From a virus: 38,393 bases of DNA. Of this stretch, positions 1 to 10,300 are shown in pieces; the first letter of the stretch is position 1, and every line of letters starts with the position of its first letter. Location: positions 1 through 38,393 of the IMG/VR virus record IMGVR_UViG_3300020472_000071. One strand, written 5' to 3'. The translations under genes and the position numbers were made by a program. The notes beneath the pieces were generated by a model. The model made no database searches. It worked only from the letters and a program-made list of their open reading frames with translations, and had not been told where the DNA came from.

Positions 1-2
1 CG

Positions 3-3000
3 TTTGATACTCCTGTTACATTTAATGAGTACATCACTGTTAATGGTGGTGAGGCTCAGGATAAGAGAAGTACATTCAACTCACCTGTTCTAATTAATGT
101 TCTCGGAACTGTTAGAAACAACCCTGCGTTGGTAGTTTCTTCCTTCGTTGATCCTGCTATTGATGATGGTTCTCTTGACAGATCAGCGTTCGTTAGAAAT
201 GTCGAAACTGGTGGTGATATTGTCATTGCTAGGAATAAAATTTCCGCTGCAATTTTCCAGTTCAATAGTCGCAGAGATGGTCAGGCATACAAGATTCAGA
301 CACATGTTGTAGGTGCTGTACCTTCTAACATTACTCCTGATCAAACTGGTGCATTTAATGCAAGTCAGATTGTTCAGTATGGTAATGCTGGTACTCCTGA
401 TTCTGGTGACTTCCTACTCAAGGGTGGAAGCATTGGTAAGACTGGATCACTTGGTTGGATCTATTCTAACTACTACACATTAATTGGTAATGCTGTTCCT
501 GAATCCTTCTCCTTTAATAACACTAATGTTATTACACTTACATGGGTTTCACTAACTAACCAGCAACTTGGTATTACATCTGCTTCTGAACTTAGAATCA
601 GTGGATTCTCTGATAATGATTTCAATGGCACATGGCAGGTTATATCAAATGGATTTAATCCTGCTGCTAATACATTACAGTTTGCTATCGGTGCAACTAA
701 GAACACTGTAAATAATCAGAACCCAAGAATGTGGTCTGATGAGGTTACTACTAATCCTAACATTAGACTTGAGTACTCTAACTCCAATTGGAAGGAGTGG
801 GGTGTTATTGGTGCTGAAGCACTTAGAACAGAGACTGATGCTATTGGTGATTACAAACTTGGTATTAACACAGTTGGTAGATCTGATAAGGCATCCTTCG
901 AAACAAACTTCGTTGATGCTAAGACAACTCCACGTGCTAACTTAGATGTTGTTGGTACTGCATTCATTAGTGGTAAGAAGATCACTGATTATGCATCACA
1001 TAACACAGATGCTACTAGAACATATCAGGATCGTACTGATGCACTCATGGTTGGTGGAGATTCTGCCACACCAGAGAATGAAGCAACCTTACGTGTTTCT
1101 ACCGCTAATGGTGGACGTGTTGGTATTAATGTAACTAACACTGAACTTGATAGAGCACTGGTTGTTGATGGCACATCTAGATTTACAGATGATGCTAAGT
1201 TCGAAGAGGACATTGAAATTAATGGTGGTGGTGGAACCAATACTGCACAAGTTAGAACTACTATTACTACAGGTACTATTGAGTTCTTCCCAAGTCTATT
1301 TGTTGGAACATTAGACTTTGCACCTACTGCTGGTACAGTTCATGTTGCTAACGATAGCACTGCTGACCAATTCATTCGTGTAGGTAATGCTTCACTCCAT
1401 AGTAATATATGGATTGGTGCTACTCCTGATACTTCTACTAATATTTCTAAGGTAGAGATAGGTGGTGCTTATAATAATAACGAATCATTATCATTCACAC
1501 TTATAGGTACTAAGTCATTCAAGACTAAGGGAGACTTCCAGTTAGGTACAGATAGAGGACTACTTGACACTGTTAAGTTATCATCTACTGCTGGAACTGT
1601 TGAGTTCTTCTCTGGTAGTTCTGCTACATCTAAACTTGACTTTGCTACCAACGCTGCTGAGATAACAATCGCTGGTAAGGGTGGTACTACAACAATTAGA
1701 AACAACCTAGTTGTTGATTCTGCTGCTAGATTTAACTCTGACATCACACTCTGTGGTGGATTTGCTTCTTACTCATTCACAGCATACAGAGCACAAACTG
1801 GATCAACTTCATTTGCTCATGCTAGTGGAATACTTGGTAACAATGTATTCAACAGTAATGTTGACTTGGTTGATGTAATAAGACTTGCAAGCAATGATGA
1901 AAACTACAACGCAGTTGATACTGCTGGTACTGGTGATTGGGGTGGAGCAGTATTCCAGAATACAATCACACAGATTGCTGGAACTGTTGAACCTCTAACT
2001 CTACCAGCTTTAACTGGTGATCAGTACTACTTACCACTTAAAAATCGTCCATACGATTCTAATGGTGTTCAGTACTTTAGTGAGCAGGATATACTACTCA
2101 TTGATACTGATGACTCAGGTGGTGTTAAGCATCCAGAATTTGTCAGGATTGTTTCTCTTCCAAGAATCAACGTTGCACCTTACTGGATCGTAGTTGAGAG
2201 ACTACCATTTGGTACATACACTGCTACTAGATCTGATCATAATGATACTACTGCTATCTACAAGTGTATCGTTCAGTACAATGCTACTTGGACAACTACA
2301 TCTCTAGATGACACAGGTGCTGAAGAGAATGTATACCTATCACAGTTCGGTGGATCTATCGCAATCGGTGATTATATAATCATTGATCGTGAAGACACTA
2401 CTAACCCTGCTAATGGTGTATTTGATCAGGGTGAGATGTTTAAGGTTAAGTCTCTCCTATCTCAGGTTGCTAAGAAACTATCCATCAAGAATGGATGTGA
2501 TACTGCTAATGAAGTAACAGTATTTGAAGTTGATTCCACAAGTGGTAACGCAACTATTGGTACTGGTGGAACTACCATTGTCAATGGTACATTCAACCTT
2601 AATGGTACTTGCACAACACCATATATTAATGCAACAACCAATAAGAAGTTAACTATAACAAATGGTTCCGACATTACAACCTTCGAGGTTGACACTTGTA
2701 CAGGTGACACAACTGTTGGTAACCATCATGGTACAGCATTCATGCTTGCTGAACAGTATGGTACATCACCTGCTGCATACACTAAGGGTGTTGATGTTGT
2801 CCATGTATACAGACATAATCCAATGTCTGTTATCTCTGGTGGTCCTGCAACAACTACTGCTGATAACGTTGTAACTGCAACATCTAACATTGAGATTCAA
2901 GGTAACTTGACATCCTTCACTAAGGGTGACTTGGTTGCAATCTATACTACCAATGCTATTGAGATTATTCAGATTACTGATGATCCTTACACAGGTAGTG

Positions 3001-4325
3001 GTGGAGAACTATTATTACCAACGTCTTCTAACGCATCATATCCTGCTGGTGGTCGTGGAATGGAAGACACGAGTGCTTCAGCATTCTCTATTGGTGCTAA
3101 CATTGTTAAGTTAGACAAGTATGATAGAACTACAACACTTCTACATGACCTTCCTGCAACACAGGCTGATAGAGCGACAGCACTCAAGGCTAGATCACCT
3201 AATACAAGTGACATTAGACTTGAGATCTCACTTAGAGATGCTGATCTAATTGCTCCTAAACTTGATTATGTAACTCTGGTTAGAATAGGAACTGAATTCT
3301 TCTTACCTGATTCTGTTGATGGAACACTTGACGCATTCTATGCGATCAAGATGCCTAAGCAGATCAGAGAACCTAACTCTGTTGGTACTACACCAGTCAA
3401 ACTATTTGGTGGTGGATCTACAACGATCAATCAAGATCTTGAGATCATGAGTGGTAATATCAGAATGTATGGTTCTGATGGTAAGACACTCGTTATGTCC
3501 ATCGCTAACGATGATGGTCACTCAGGTGATGGATCACTTGAAGATCCTAAGACAGATACTGCTGGTCTTACACTTAAGGGTGCTGCTGCATTCTACGGTG
3601 ATCTTAAGATCTACTATGATAACTGTCAGATGCATGGAGTCTGCTCAACCGAGACTTCATTCAGAGTTACCAACAGAGAAGGTAACATCTTGATGGGTGA
3701 AACCTTCTATCAGAAAGGTAAGGTATTGTCAGTTGAATCAGCAATTGATCCAATATTCCATATAGATAACTTAGGTGGTGCTGGTACTGGTGGAACTGAA
3801 GGTCCTAAGGACTTTAAGATCTATCAAAACAACGCTATTGACTCATTCGGTATTGAGAAATACTGGACAGCAGGTGGTGGTAGGAGACATACTTATGTTG
3901 CCTTTGATCCTACAACAGGTATTGGACAACAGCAGGATAATCCGCTACAAGTTAACCAAAACTATCTTATTAATGCTGCTTCTGGAAGTAACATGGTTGT
4001 TTACTTACCAGAGAATGCACAAACAGGTGATATGATTAGATTCATTGAACTCAGTGGTAATCTAACATACAACACAAGTCTGATCATCCGAGCTCTTAAG
4101 GCTAACAACGTTTCTGTTAACATACAGGGTGATGGTGCTGGTTCAAGAATTGCTTCTGGTGCTGGTCAGTCATTAAATACAGCATGGGATTCAGGTGAGT
4201 TAATTATCCAGACTCGCAACGCATCATTCGGTCTAGTTTATGCTGGTACTGTTGACGTTGAAGGTTCTGCTTCTGCACAAACTATTCCTCCAGCATTGAG
4301 AGGATGGTGGTTAATCGAACTCTAA
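3..4325 (+). CDS. Tail fibre-like virion structural protein (5' end missing)
   Basis: The reading frame is open to the first base of the window, so the gene starts upstream; 1440 codons are visible. The first in-window alternative start is a TTG at 129, which is unlikely to be used because the frame runs through it without change in character. The protein is rich in Thr, Gly, Asn and Ser, has no membrane segment, and has the low-complexity beta-rich look of long fibre shafts. Two similar blocks lie near 2470-2570 and 2640-2720 (pattern K-K-L-x-I-x-N-G ... F-E-V-D ... G-x-x-T-x-G), an internal duplication. The C-terminus ends W-W-L-I-E-L. It is followed after 4 bases by three tail-collar genes, supporting a fibre role. 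No specific T4 homologue can be named from sequence alone. Confidence 0.75.
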   Translation, partial: FDTPVTFNEYITVNGGEAQDKRSTFNSPVLINVLGTVRNNPALVVSSFVDPAIDDGSLDRSAFVRNVETGGDIVIARNKISAAIFQFNSRRDGQAYKIQTHVVGAVPSNITPDQTGAFNASQIVQYGNAGTPDSGDFLLKGGSIGKTGSLGWIYSNYYTLIGNAVPESFSFNNTNVITLTWVSLTNQQLGITSASELRISGFSDNDFNGTWQVISNGFNPAANTLQFAIGATKNTVNNQNPRMWSDEVTTNPNIRLEYSNSNWKEWGVIGAEALRTETDAIGDYKLGINTVGRSDKASFETNFVDAKTTPRANLDVVGTAFISGKKITDYASHNTDATRTYQDRTDALMVGGDSATPENEATLRVSTANGGRVGINVTNTELDRALVVDGTSRFTDDAKFEEDIEINGGGGTNTAQVRTTITTGTIEFFPSLFVGTLDFAPTAGTVHVANDSTADQFIRVGNASLHSNIWIGATPDTSTNISKVEIGGAYNNNESLSFTLIGTKSFKTKGDFQLGTDRGLLDTVKLSSTAGTVEFFSGSSATSKLDFATNAAEITIAGKGGTTTIRNNLVVDSAARFNSDITLCGGFASYSFTAYRAQTGSTSFAHASGILGNNVFNSNVDLVDVIRLASNDENYNAVDTAGTGDWGGAVFQNTITQIAGTVEPLTLPALTGDQYYLPLKNRPYDSNGVQYFSEQDILLIDTDDSGGVKHPEFVRIVSLPRINVAPYWIVVERLPFGTYTATRSDHNDTTAIYKCIVQYNATWTTTSLDDTGAEENVYLSQFGGSIAIGDYIIIDREDTTNPANGVFDQGEMFKVKSLLSQVAKKLSIKNGCDTANEVTVFEVDSTSGNATIGTGGTTIVNGTFNLNGTCTTPYINATTNKKLTITNGSDITTFEVDTCTGDTTVGNHHGTAFMLAEQYGTSPAAYTKGVDVVHVYRHNPMSVISGGPATTTADNVVTATSNIEIQGNLTSFTKGDLVAIYTTNAIEIIQITDDPYTGSGGELLLPTSSNASYPAGGRGMEDTSASAFSIGANIVKLDKYDRTTTLLHDLPATQADRATALKARSPNTSDIRLEISLRDADLIAPKLDYVTLVRIGTEFFLPDSVDGTLDAFYAIKMPKQIREPNSVGTTPVKLFGGGSTTINQDLEIMSGNIRMYGSDGKTLVMSIANDDGHSGDGSLEDPKTDTAGLTLKGAAAFYGDLKIYYDNCQMHGVCSTETSFRVTNREGNILMGETFYQKGKVLSVESAIDPIFHIDNLGGAGTGGTEGPKDFKIYQNNAIDSFGIEKYWTAGGGRRHTYVAFDPTTGIGQQQDNPLQVNQNYLINAASGSNMVVYLPENAQTGDMIRFIELSGNLTYNTSLIIRALKANNVSVNIQGDGAGSRIASGAGQSLNTAWDSGELIIQTRNASFGLVYAGTVDVEGSASAQTIPPALRGWWLIEL

Positions 4326-4329
4326 AGAT

Positions 4330-5991
4330 ATGACTGCACTCTACGACTCTATTAAAAGTATGAGAACTGCAAAGGTAGGAACTATCCTACCTTGGGGCGG
4401 TGATGGTGGTTCAGGATTTCTTGCTTCCAATATCCCTAAAGGATGGATAGTATGTACAGGTCAGACAATAAAAGCTGCTGACTATCCAATGTTAGCATCA
4501 ATCATAGGTGATACCTATGGTGGTGACATGACTGATCCAAGTGGGAATCATTATCCATTCCCTTATTATGGGTATGATGATGCTGAGTTTAGGTTACCTA
4601 ACCTATCCAATAGAGTCATGACTGACCTAGAGAATACTGATCTTAATGATCCAACGTATCAATATGGTCAGAGTGATGCTCAAAGTGTAGTTGGTGCTTT
4701 GATTAATGATTATGGTGAGACAACACCAGTTACTACAACCTATGAAGCAACATCTGATATTGATTTCACACTCAATATAGCTGGTAACTTATACTTTAAG
4801 TTCACTAACATATCTTTGTTCGCTCCTGATTTTATTGAGACATTATATACATTGAATCGTAAGCTGGGTATTAATCATACTCCTGCTCATGGTCACTCAG
4901 ATAGTATTGGATCTACTAATGTTAACCCTACAGGTCCAATGACATTTAGGACAGACCAAGGTATTGAGATGACTGGTTCTGCTAGTGTGTACTGTTCCTC
5001 TGATGGTCCTAACACTTGTGCTCTTAAGTCTGCTGAACCAACAACGTGGCAAAATGGTGCGACTGCTATCACATTCTATGGTGATGAGAGTCATGAACAT
5101 ACATTACCACGTATGGATAGTTTCATGGAGTTTATTACCGACAGTTCTAATAAAGATTACTGGGGTAGTGTTCCTGCTGGTGAAGCAAACTGGCGTACTA
5201 ATGCTAATGATAGAGGATCTGGACATGCTAGTACAACATACACACAAACAATTTTTAGTAGAGGAAATACTGGTCAGCTATTAGATACTGTTCCAGTAGA
5301 TACACACAAGACTCCAAACCATACTGGTATGTTCCCAAGACCAATGGAGTATAGGTCTAGACCAAACTACTTTGGATATGATACAGGATCACCATTAAGA
5401 TCGGATGGTTTAGTAGACGATCCTGAAACTGCACCAGTGTTTACTGTTTCTGGTTGTATACTTGATGCTACTAATAAAATTATATTACCTAATGGTACTG
5501 ATCTTAGGAGAACTTATGGTACTGCACCAGATACATGGCAGCAGTGGGATAAGATAACTCCATTGATGTATGTTACACCAGTTAATGTTGATGATAAGTA
5601 TGACGTATTAAGAGAAGGTACATTTGTGCAGACAATGGAAGCTGCTCAGGACGTTTCTGTTAATCCGACACCACAGTGGGAGATTACTCTCAACTCATCA
5701 ACACTAGTAGCTGGTACATATGATTTGAAGTTTAGGCATGGTTCATGGCCAGTGTCAATGAACTTAGGTGCAGAGAATAAGGATCCAATTCAATCTTCTT
5801 ATAGAGCACATAATCATGGTAGTTTTGAAATACAGCAGGGTATAGGGTCGATGGCTGGTCCTCCATCACATGTAGCATCCAATGCTGATGGTTCTGCATT
5901 ACAGGCACAAAGTCTTGAAAATGCACTAAATATTTCATGTGATACTACACAACCTTCCATAACGATGACATTCATCATCAAGGCATTCTAA
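4330..5991 (+). CDS. Tail-collar domain fibre protein
   Basis: 553 residues. The N-terminal ~100 residues are a phage tail collar domain: V-G-T-I-L-P-W-G-G, then I-P-K-G-W-I-V-C-T-G-Q, A-D-Y-P-M-L-A, I-G-D-T-Y-G-G and F-R-L-P-N-L. This domain caps short and long tail fibres and sits in receptor-binding tips. His-x-His pairs follow (H-G-H-S near 4887, H-E-H near 5095, H-N-H near 5810), resembling the metal-coordinating pairs of T4 gp37 and gp12 tips. It ends T-F-I-I-K-A-F, a terminus shared in outline with the next two genes. It begins 4 bases after the previous stop and its TAA overlaps the next ATG by one base, so translation is probably coupled. Confidence 0.85.
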   Translation: MTALYDSIKSMRTAKVGTILPWGGDGGSGFLASNIPKGWIVCTGQTIKAADYPMLASIIGDTYGGDMTDPSGNHYPFPYYGYDDAEFRLPNLSNRVMTDLENTDLNDPTYQYGQSDAQSVVGALINDYGETTPVTTTYEATSDIDFTLNIAGNLYFKFTNISLFAPDFIETLYTLNRKLGINHTPAHGHSDSIGSTNVNPTGPMTFRTDQGIEMTGSASVYCSSDGPNTCALKSAEPTTWQNGATAITFYGDESHEHTLPRMDSFMEFITDSSNKDYWGSVPAGEANWRTNANDRGSGHASTTYTQTIFSRGNTGQLLDTVPVDTHKTPNHTGMFPRPMEYRSRPNYFGYDTGSPLRSDGLVDDPETAPVFTVSGCILDATNKIILPNGTDLRRTYGTAPDTWQQWDKITPLMYVTPVNVDDKYDVLREGTFVQTMEAAQDVSVNPTPQWEITLNSSTLVAGTYDLKFRHGSWPVSMNLGAENKDPIQSSYRAHNHGSFEIQQGIGSMAGPPSHVASNADGSALQAQSLENALNISCDTTQPSITMTFIIKAF

Positions 5992-7355
5992 TGGCAGTAT
6001 TCTATTCAAAAGAGAGAGCAAAGTATGGTAACTTGACAGGTCAAGTTATTATATGGGCAGTCGAATATGAAGGGTTACCTGACGGTGCTCTTAATGCAAA
6101 AAATTTACCTGCTGGTTATTTAAAATGTGATGGTACAAAATACTATGCAGAGAAGTATCCTCAACTCGCTGCTATATGTGGTACAGGAAATGACTGTAAG
6201 TTTATCAGGAAGAATAGTGATAACACAAATTTTGATACATTAACTGATGCACAGTTTATGGTCCCTGATCTTGGATCTAAGTATCCAGAACCAACGTCAG
6301 GTGCTAACGCAGGATTATATAATAATATAAGATTAAAGAATTCATTAGATAATGAAGTAAGTCGTTCAGGTATTGCTATTGAAGCAGTATCTGCTATTGG
6401 TACTAACGTTAGAATAGATTATAGTGGATCTATTTCAGTACCAAGTCAAGAGATTGATGTTCGTGGTAAACCATCATGGGTATATGCTGGAACAACACAC
6501 CGTACAGATAGTGAAGGTGTTGAGGAGAATGCTCTACATCCACACTCACACTTCCACTCAGCAACAAGAGCAAGGAACCACGCATTAACAGAGACTGGTA
6601 CTAATGCTCCTATGCCTATGGGACAACTTGGTAGAAGAAATGCATCTACTATTCCTATCCAAGAATGGTTAGATGAAACTACAAATAGTAGTGGTGATCC
6701 TGGTTCAGGACAAATGCCATGTATGGCTATAGATAAATGGTCTCCAGGTTCAGGTGGTGGTGCAACATCAACACAGGGATTGCAGGGTACTATCTATTGG
6801 GGTCATTGCATCTATGGTGCTGGTGATCAATACAGATATAATTGTCTATTGAATTCAACATTAGGTCCATTACCAAGAGGATCAATGGATGGTTCTGCTG
6901 ATGATTCTAACATCGCACGTTACAGAAACAACTTCCAATATCTTATTGGGTGTAGTGAAGGTGGTGGTGCCATTGCTAGTAGTACATTAACAGTTAATGC
7001 AACATATCTTCAGGGTGCAGATGGTGTACCTGATGATTTTCTAGGTAATAGTTTATATGATGTATTACCATTGCAGTCAAATGATTCAGTTGTTACTGGT
7101 CGTGCGACAACAGACTTAGAAAATACTACAACAGATACAGTTGAACTATCACGTGAAGCAGGAGTTGATCCAACTATACATAATCACAGGGTTGACATAG
7201 ACAAAGGTGATCATAACTATCAGGTTAAGACAAATGCTATTGTTATTCCACCAGAAAATTTAGAAACTACAATGACTATTGGAGCAGATAACTCAGTGTC
7301 TATTGATGCTGCATGTTCTCCGTTCATAGTTATGGAATACTTAATTAAGATCTAA
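5991..7355 (+). CDS. Tail-collar domain fibre protein
   Basis: 454 residues. A collar domain fills about residues 15-100: G-Q-V-I-I-W-A, L-P-A-G-Y-L-K-C-D-G-T, K-Y-P-Q-L-A-A-I-C-G and Q-F-M-V-P-D-L. The W-G-G turn of the canonical domain is replaced by a longer loop. His-x-His motifs occur near 6537 (H-P-H-S-H-F-H) and 7180 (H-N-H). The C-terminus is M-E-Y-L-I-K-I. Start and stop each overlap the neighbouring fibre genes by one base (TAATG). It is probably a paralogue of the two flanking genes that has diverged outside the collar; which one binds the receptor cannot be told from sequence. Confidence 0.83.
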   Translation: MAVFYSKERAKYGNLTGQVIIWAVEYEGLPDGALNAKNLPAGYLKCDGTKYYAEKYPQLAAICGTGNDCKFIRKNSDNTNFDTLTDAQFMVPDLGSKYPEPTSGANAGLYNNIRLKNSLDNEVSRSGIAIEAVSAIGTNVRIDYSGSISVPSQEIDVRGKPSWVYAGTTHRTDSEGVEENALHPHSHFHSATRARNHALTETGTNAPMPMGQLGRRNASTIPIQEWLDETTNSSGDPGSGQMPCMAIDKWSPGSGGGATSTQGLQGTIYWGHCIYGAGDQYRYNCLLNSTLGPLPRGSMDGSADDSNIARYRNNFQYLIGCSEGGGAIASSTLTVNATYLQGADGVPDDFLGNSLYDVLPLQSNDSVVTGRATTDLENTTTDTVELSREAGVDPTIHNHRVDIDKGDHNYQVKTNAIVIPPENLETTMTIGADNSVSIDAACSPFIVMEYLIKI

Positions 7356-10300
7356 TGACATCATCACAACTATACAGAAATGCTCGGACAGGTTTCTACA
7401 CAGATCTTACCGTAGATACAACTCCAGTGGGTGCTATTGTACCCAATTTAAAGACTGGCACAAACTCATATGATCATAGTTTTGTCAAGTTTGGTGCTAC
7501 CACATTTCCTAATTTAACAGAGACTACTGGTAATGCATACCAAGTAGCAGATGATCCTGCATATACTCATGATGGTTATTTGTATTGTAATGGTGATGAG
7601 TATAATATTCGTGATTTTCCAGGATTGTATGCAATTGTTGGTAACAAGTATGGTGGTAGATCCAGTAGTGGTATTGATATAACAAATGGTGGATCAGGTT
7701 ACACAACAGCTCCATTAATATCAATCACTGCTCCTGGTGGTGGATCTGGAGTGCAAGCAACTGCTGCTGCAATAGTTGAAGCTGGAGTAGTTATACGTGT
7801 TGATGTTATTAATCCTGGATCAGGATACACATCAGCACCATCAGTACAATTTACTGGTGGTAATGGAACAGGTGCTGCTGCTGTTGTAAGAATTGATCTT
7901 GAGGATGGTTCTATTGCAAGTATTAATACTAATAATGTAATGGACTGGTGGGGTGCTGATAATATGGGTACATTTAAAGTACCCGATTTAAGAACTAAAA
8001 AGGTTGTTGGTAATGGTCCTGTATTTGGTAACAACTCTCCTAACGTTGGTAACTCTACACTTGGAGTTGGTACTACAGGTGGTGCATGGTATCTTGATAA
8101 GAATCAGCAAGATGAATACTTCTCACTTGGTAGGATAGTTACTACTGGATATGAGAATGTTGTTGAGACTGTTGAGTGTAGTATTATTGGTCAACAACAA
8201 GTTACAATATCTATGAGAGAGACCAAACTTTCTGGTGCTCCTCAACATAGTCACACAGTATATCATACAATACCAGGATTTAATGAATATCCATCAGAAG
8301 CATCAGGTGATAGGTATCTACAAGACTATCGTGAAGGTAAAGGTAGACTGAGTAGATGGTATCCTACTGGTGGTATTGTATTCACACACAAGCATGGATT
8401 ATTAAGGAGTCCTATCACAGATAATACTGTTGCTACCTATGATGTATTCGATGCATTTGGTGGTGCTGCTGGTACTGGATCACTTAAAGATCCAACAGTA
8501 GCTGCAAATGAACAGTTTTATATGGCATCAGGTGCTCAAGGTGCTGGTTCTTATGTGTTCCAGACTTATATACCTGACCCAGTAATGAAACAGTTCACTG
8601 GATCATCTAATATAGGTGGTAGAACAGTTAACACTGGTGGTACTCCTGTCTATGATTACTCAGATGAATGGTCATACTCATCACCAGGATCATACAGCAT
8701 CAACTTAGGAAATATTTCAGGTACACCAGACAGATTAATCTATGAGGTTAAAGCTGGTGGTGGATCAGGTGCTGCTGGTAATGTTGGTGGTAATGATGGT
8801 GGCAACAGCACAATGGTAGTTGGTAGTGATCTTAATTTAGTTGCTGGTGGTGGAAAAGGTGGTGGTGCATCCAATGGACAGCAAGGAGGAGACGGTGGTG
8901 ATGGTGGATCAGCAACCGAAAGTGGTAGTGTCTCAGCCATGGGTAGTCAAGATGGACAAGATGGTACTAACGGACAGAATGGTCAGACATCAGATGGTTG
9001 GCCAACGGCACAATATCCAAATAATCCTAACGGTGGTGGTACTGGTGGACAAGCAGGAGACTATGGTAATGGATCTAATGGTATAAATCTACTGGTCGGT
9101 GGACAAAGTGGTACATACACTCAGACTATTAATGGTGATGGTACATTCAGTACTGCTGGTATTAGTAACCCAACCTCAGTACAATTCACAATAAGAGGTG
9201 GAAAGGGTGGACAGGCTGGTTATGGTGCATACTATGGATATAATGGTGGAACAATAGTAGTTGATCTGGTAAGTTCTCAGTTATCTAGTTTTGCAGGTTC
9301 TGCATGGTCAGTTCAATCTGGTAGTGCTGCTAGTAGTAGAAATGGTGGAACAGCATCAAGTGGTGCTAATGGTGGCTATGGTGGTGAAGGGCATAGCTAT
9401 GCAGAAGGTGGCGGTGGTGGTGCCGCATCATTATTAAAGAGAGGAACACAGATTCTAGCAGGAGCTGGTGGTGGTGGAGGTGCTGGTGCATCTGGATTTG
9501 ACGGTGGTGCTGGTACAAATGGTCAAGGACCACCATCAGGTTATTCTCAACCAGACGGAACAACACAGGCATTAGGACCAGGAGCTGGTGGTGGCGGTGG
9601 TCACTACGGATGTATTGGTGGTGGAGGTGGAGCTGGCGGTGCTGGTGTCGCTAGAAACGGTATTACATTTGGTGGTAATGGTAACGGTGGAGCGTCAGGT
9701 GGTCCTGGCGGTGCTCCTGGTGGAGATGGAGGTCACCAAGGTGGTGGTGCTGGACTGTCAGGTGTTAGTTCTTATCGTACTGATTGGTTTAGTCTTAACT
9801 CATTCAGTCATTCAAATAGTGGTAGTGGATCTGCATCTATCACTGCTGTATATAATAATGACTACTGGACCGCTGGAGGCGGTGGTGGTGGAGCAGGTGG
9901 ACAATGGGGTGGATCAATACAATGGTCACTATTAAATAATCCAGGTTCCATATCAGTAACAGTTGGTGGTGGTGGATCAGGTGTCAATCCAGGTGGACAA
10001 ACTACTGGATCTACTGCAAGTGGTGATGGTGGATTTGTTAAGGTTGGATTAGGTAAGATTGTTGGATATGTTGGTGGATCAACAGGTACATCAGTAGGTG
10101 ATGTTATCGCATCTGGATCACAAGACGCAACAGTGTGGGATGTGAATATTGTTGGTGGTGGTACTGGTACTGGTACTGCTGGTAATTTCAAACTACCAAC
10201 CACACAAGTACCAGATGTTATTATTACTGGTGGTGGTGCAACATCTGACGCTACTGCATCAGTAACTGTGGCATCCAATAAAGTAACAAACATCTCTTTA

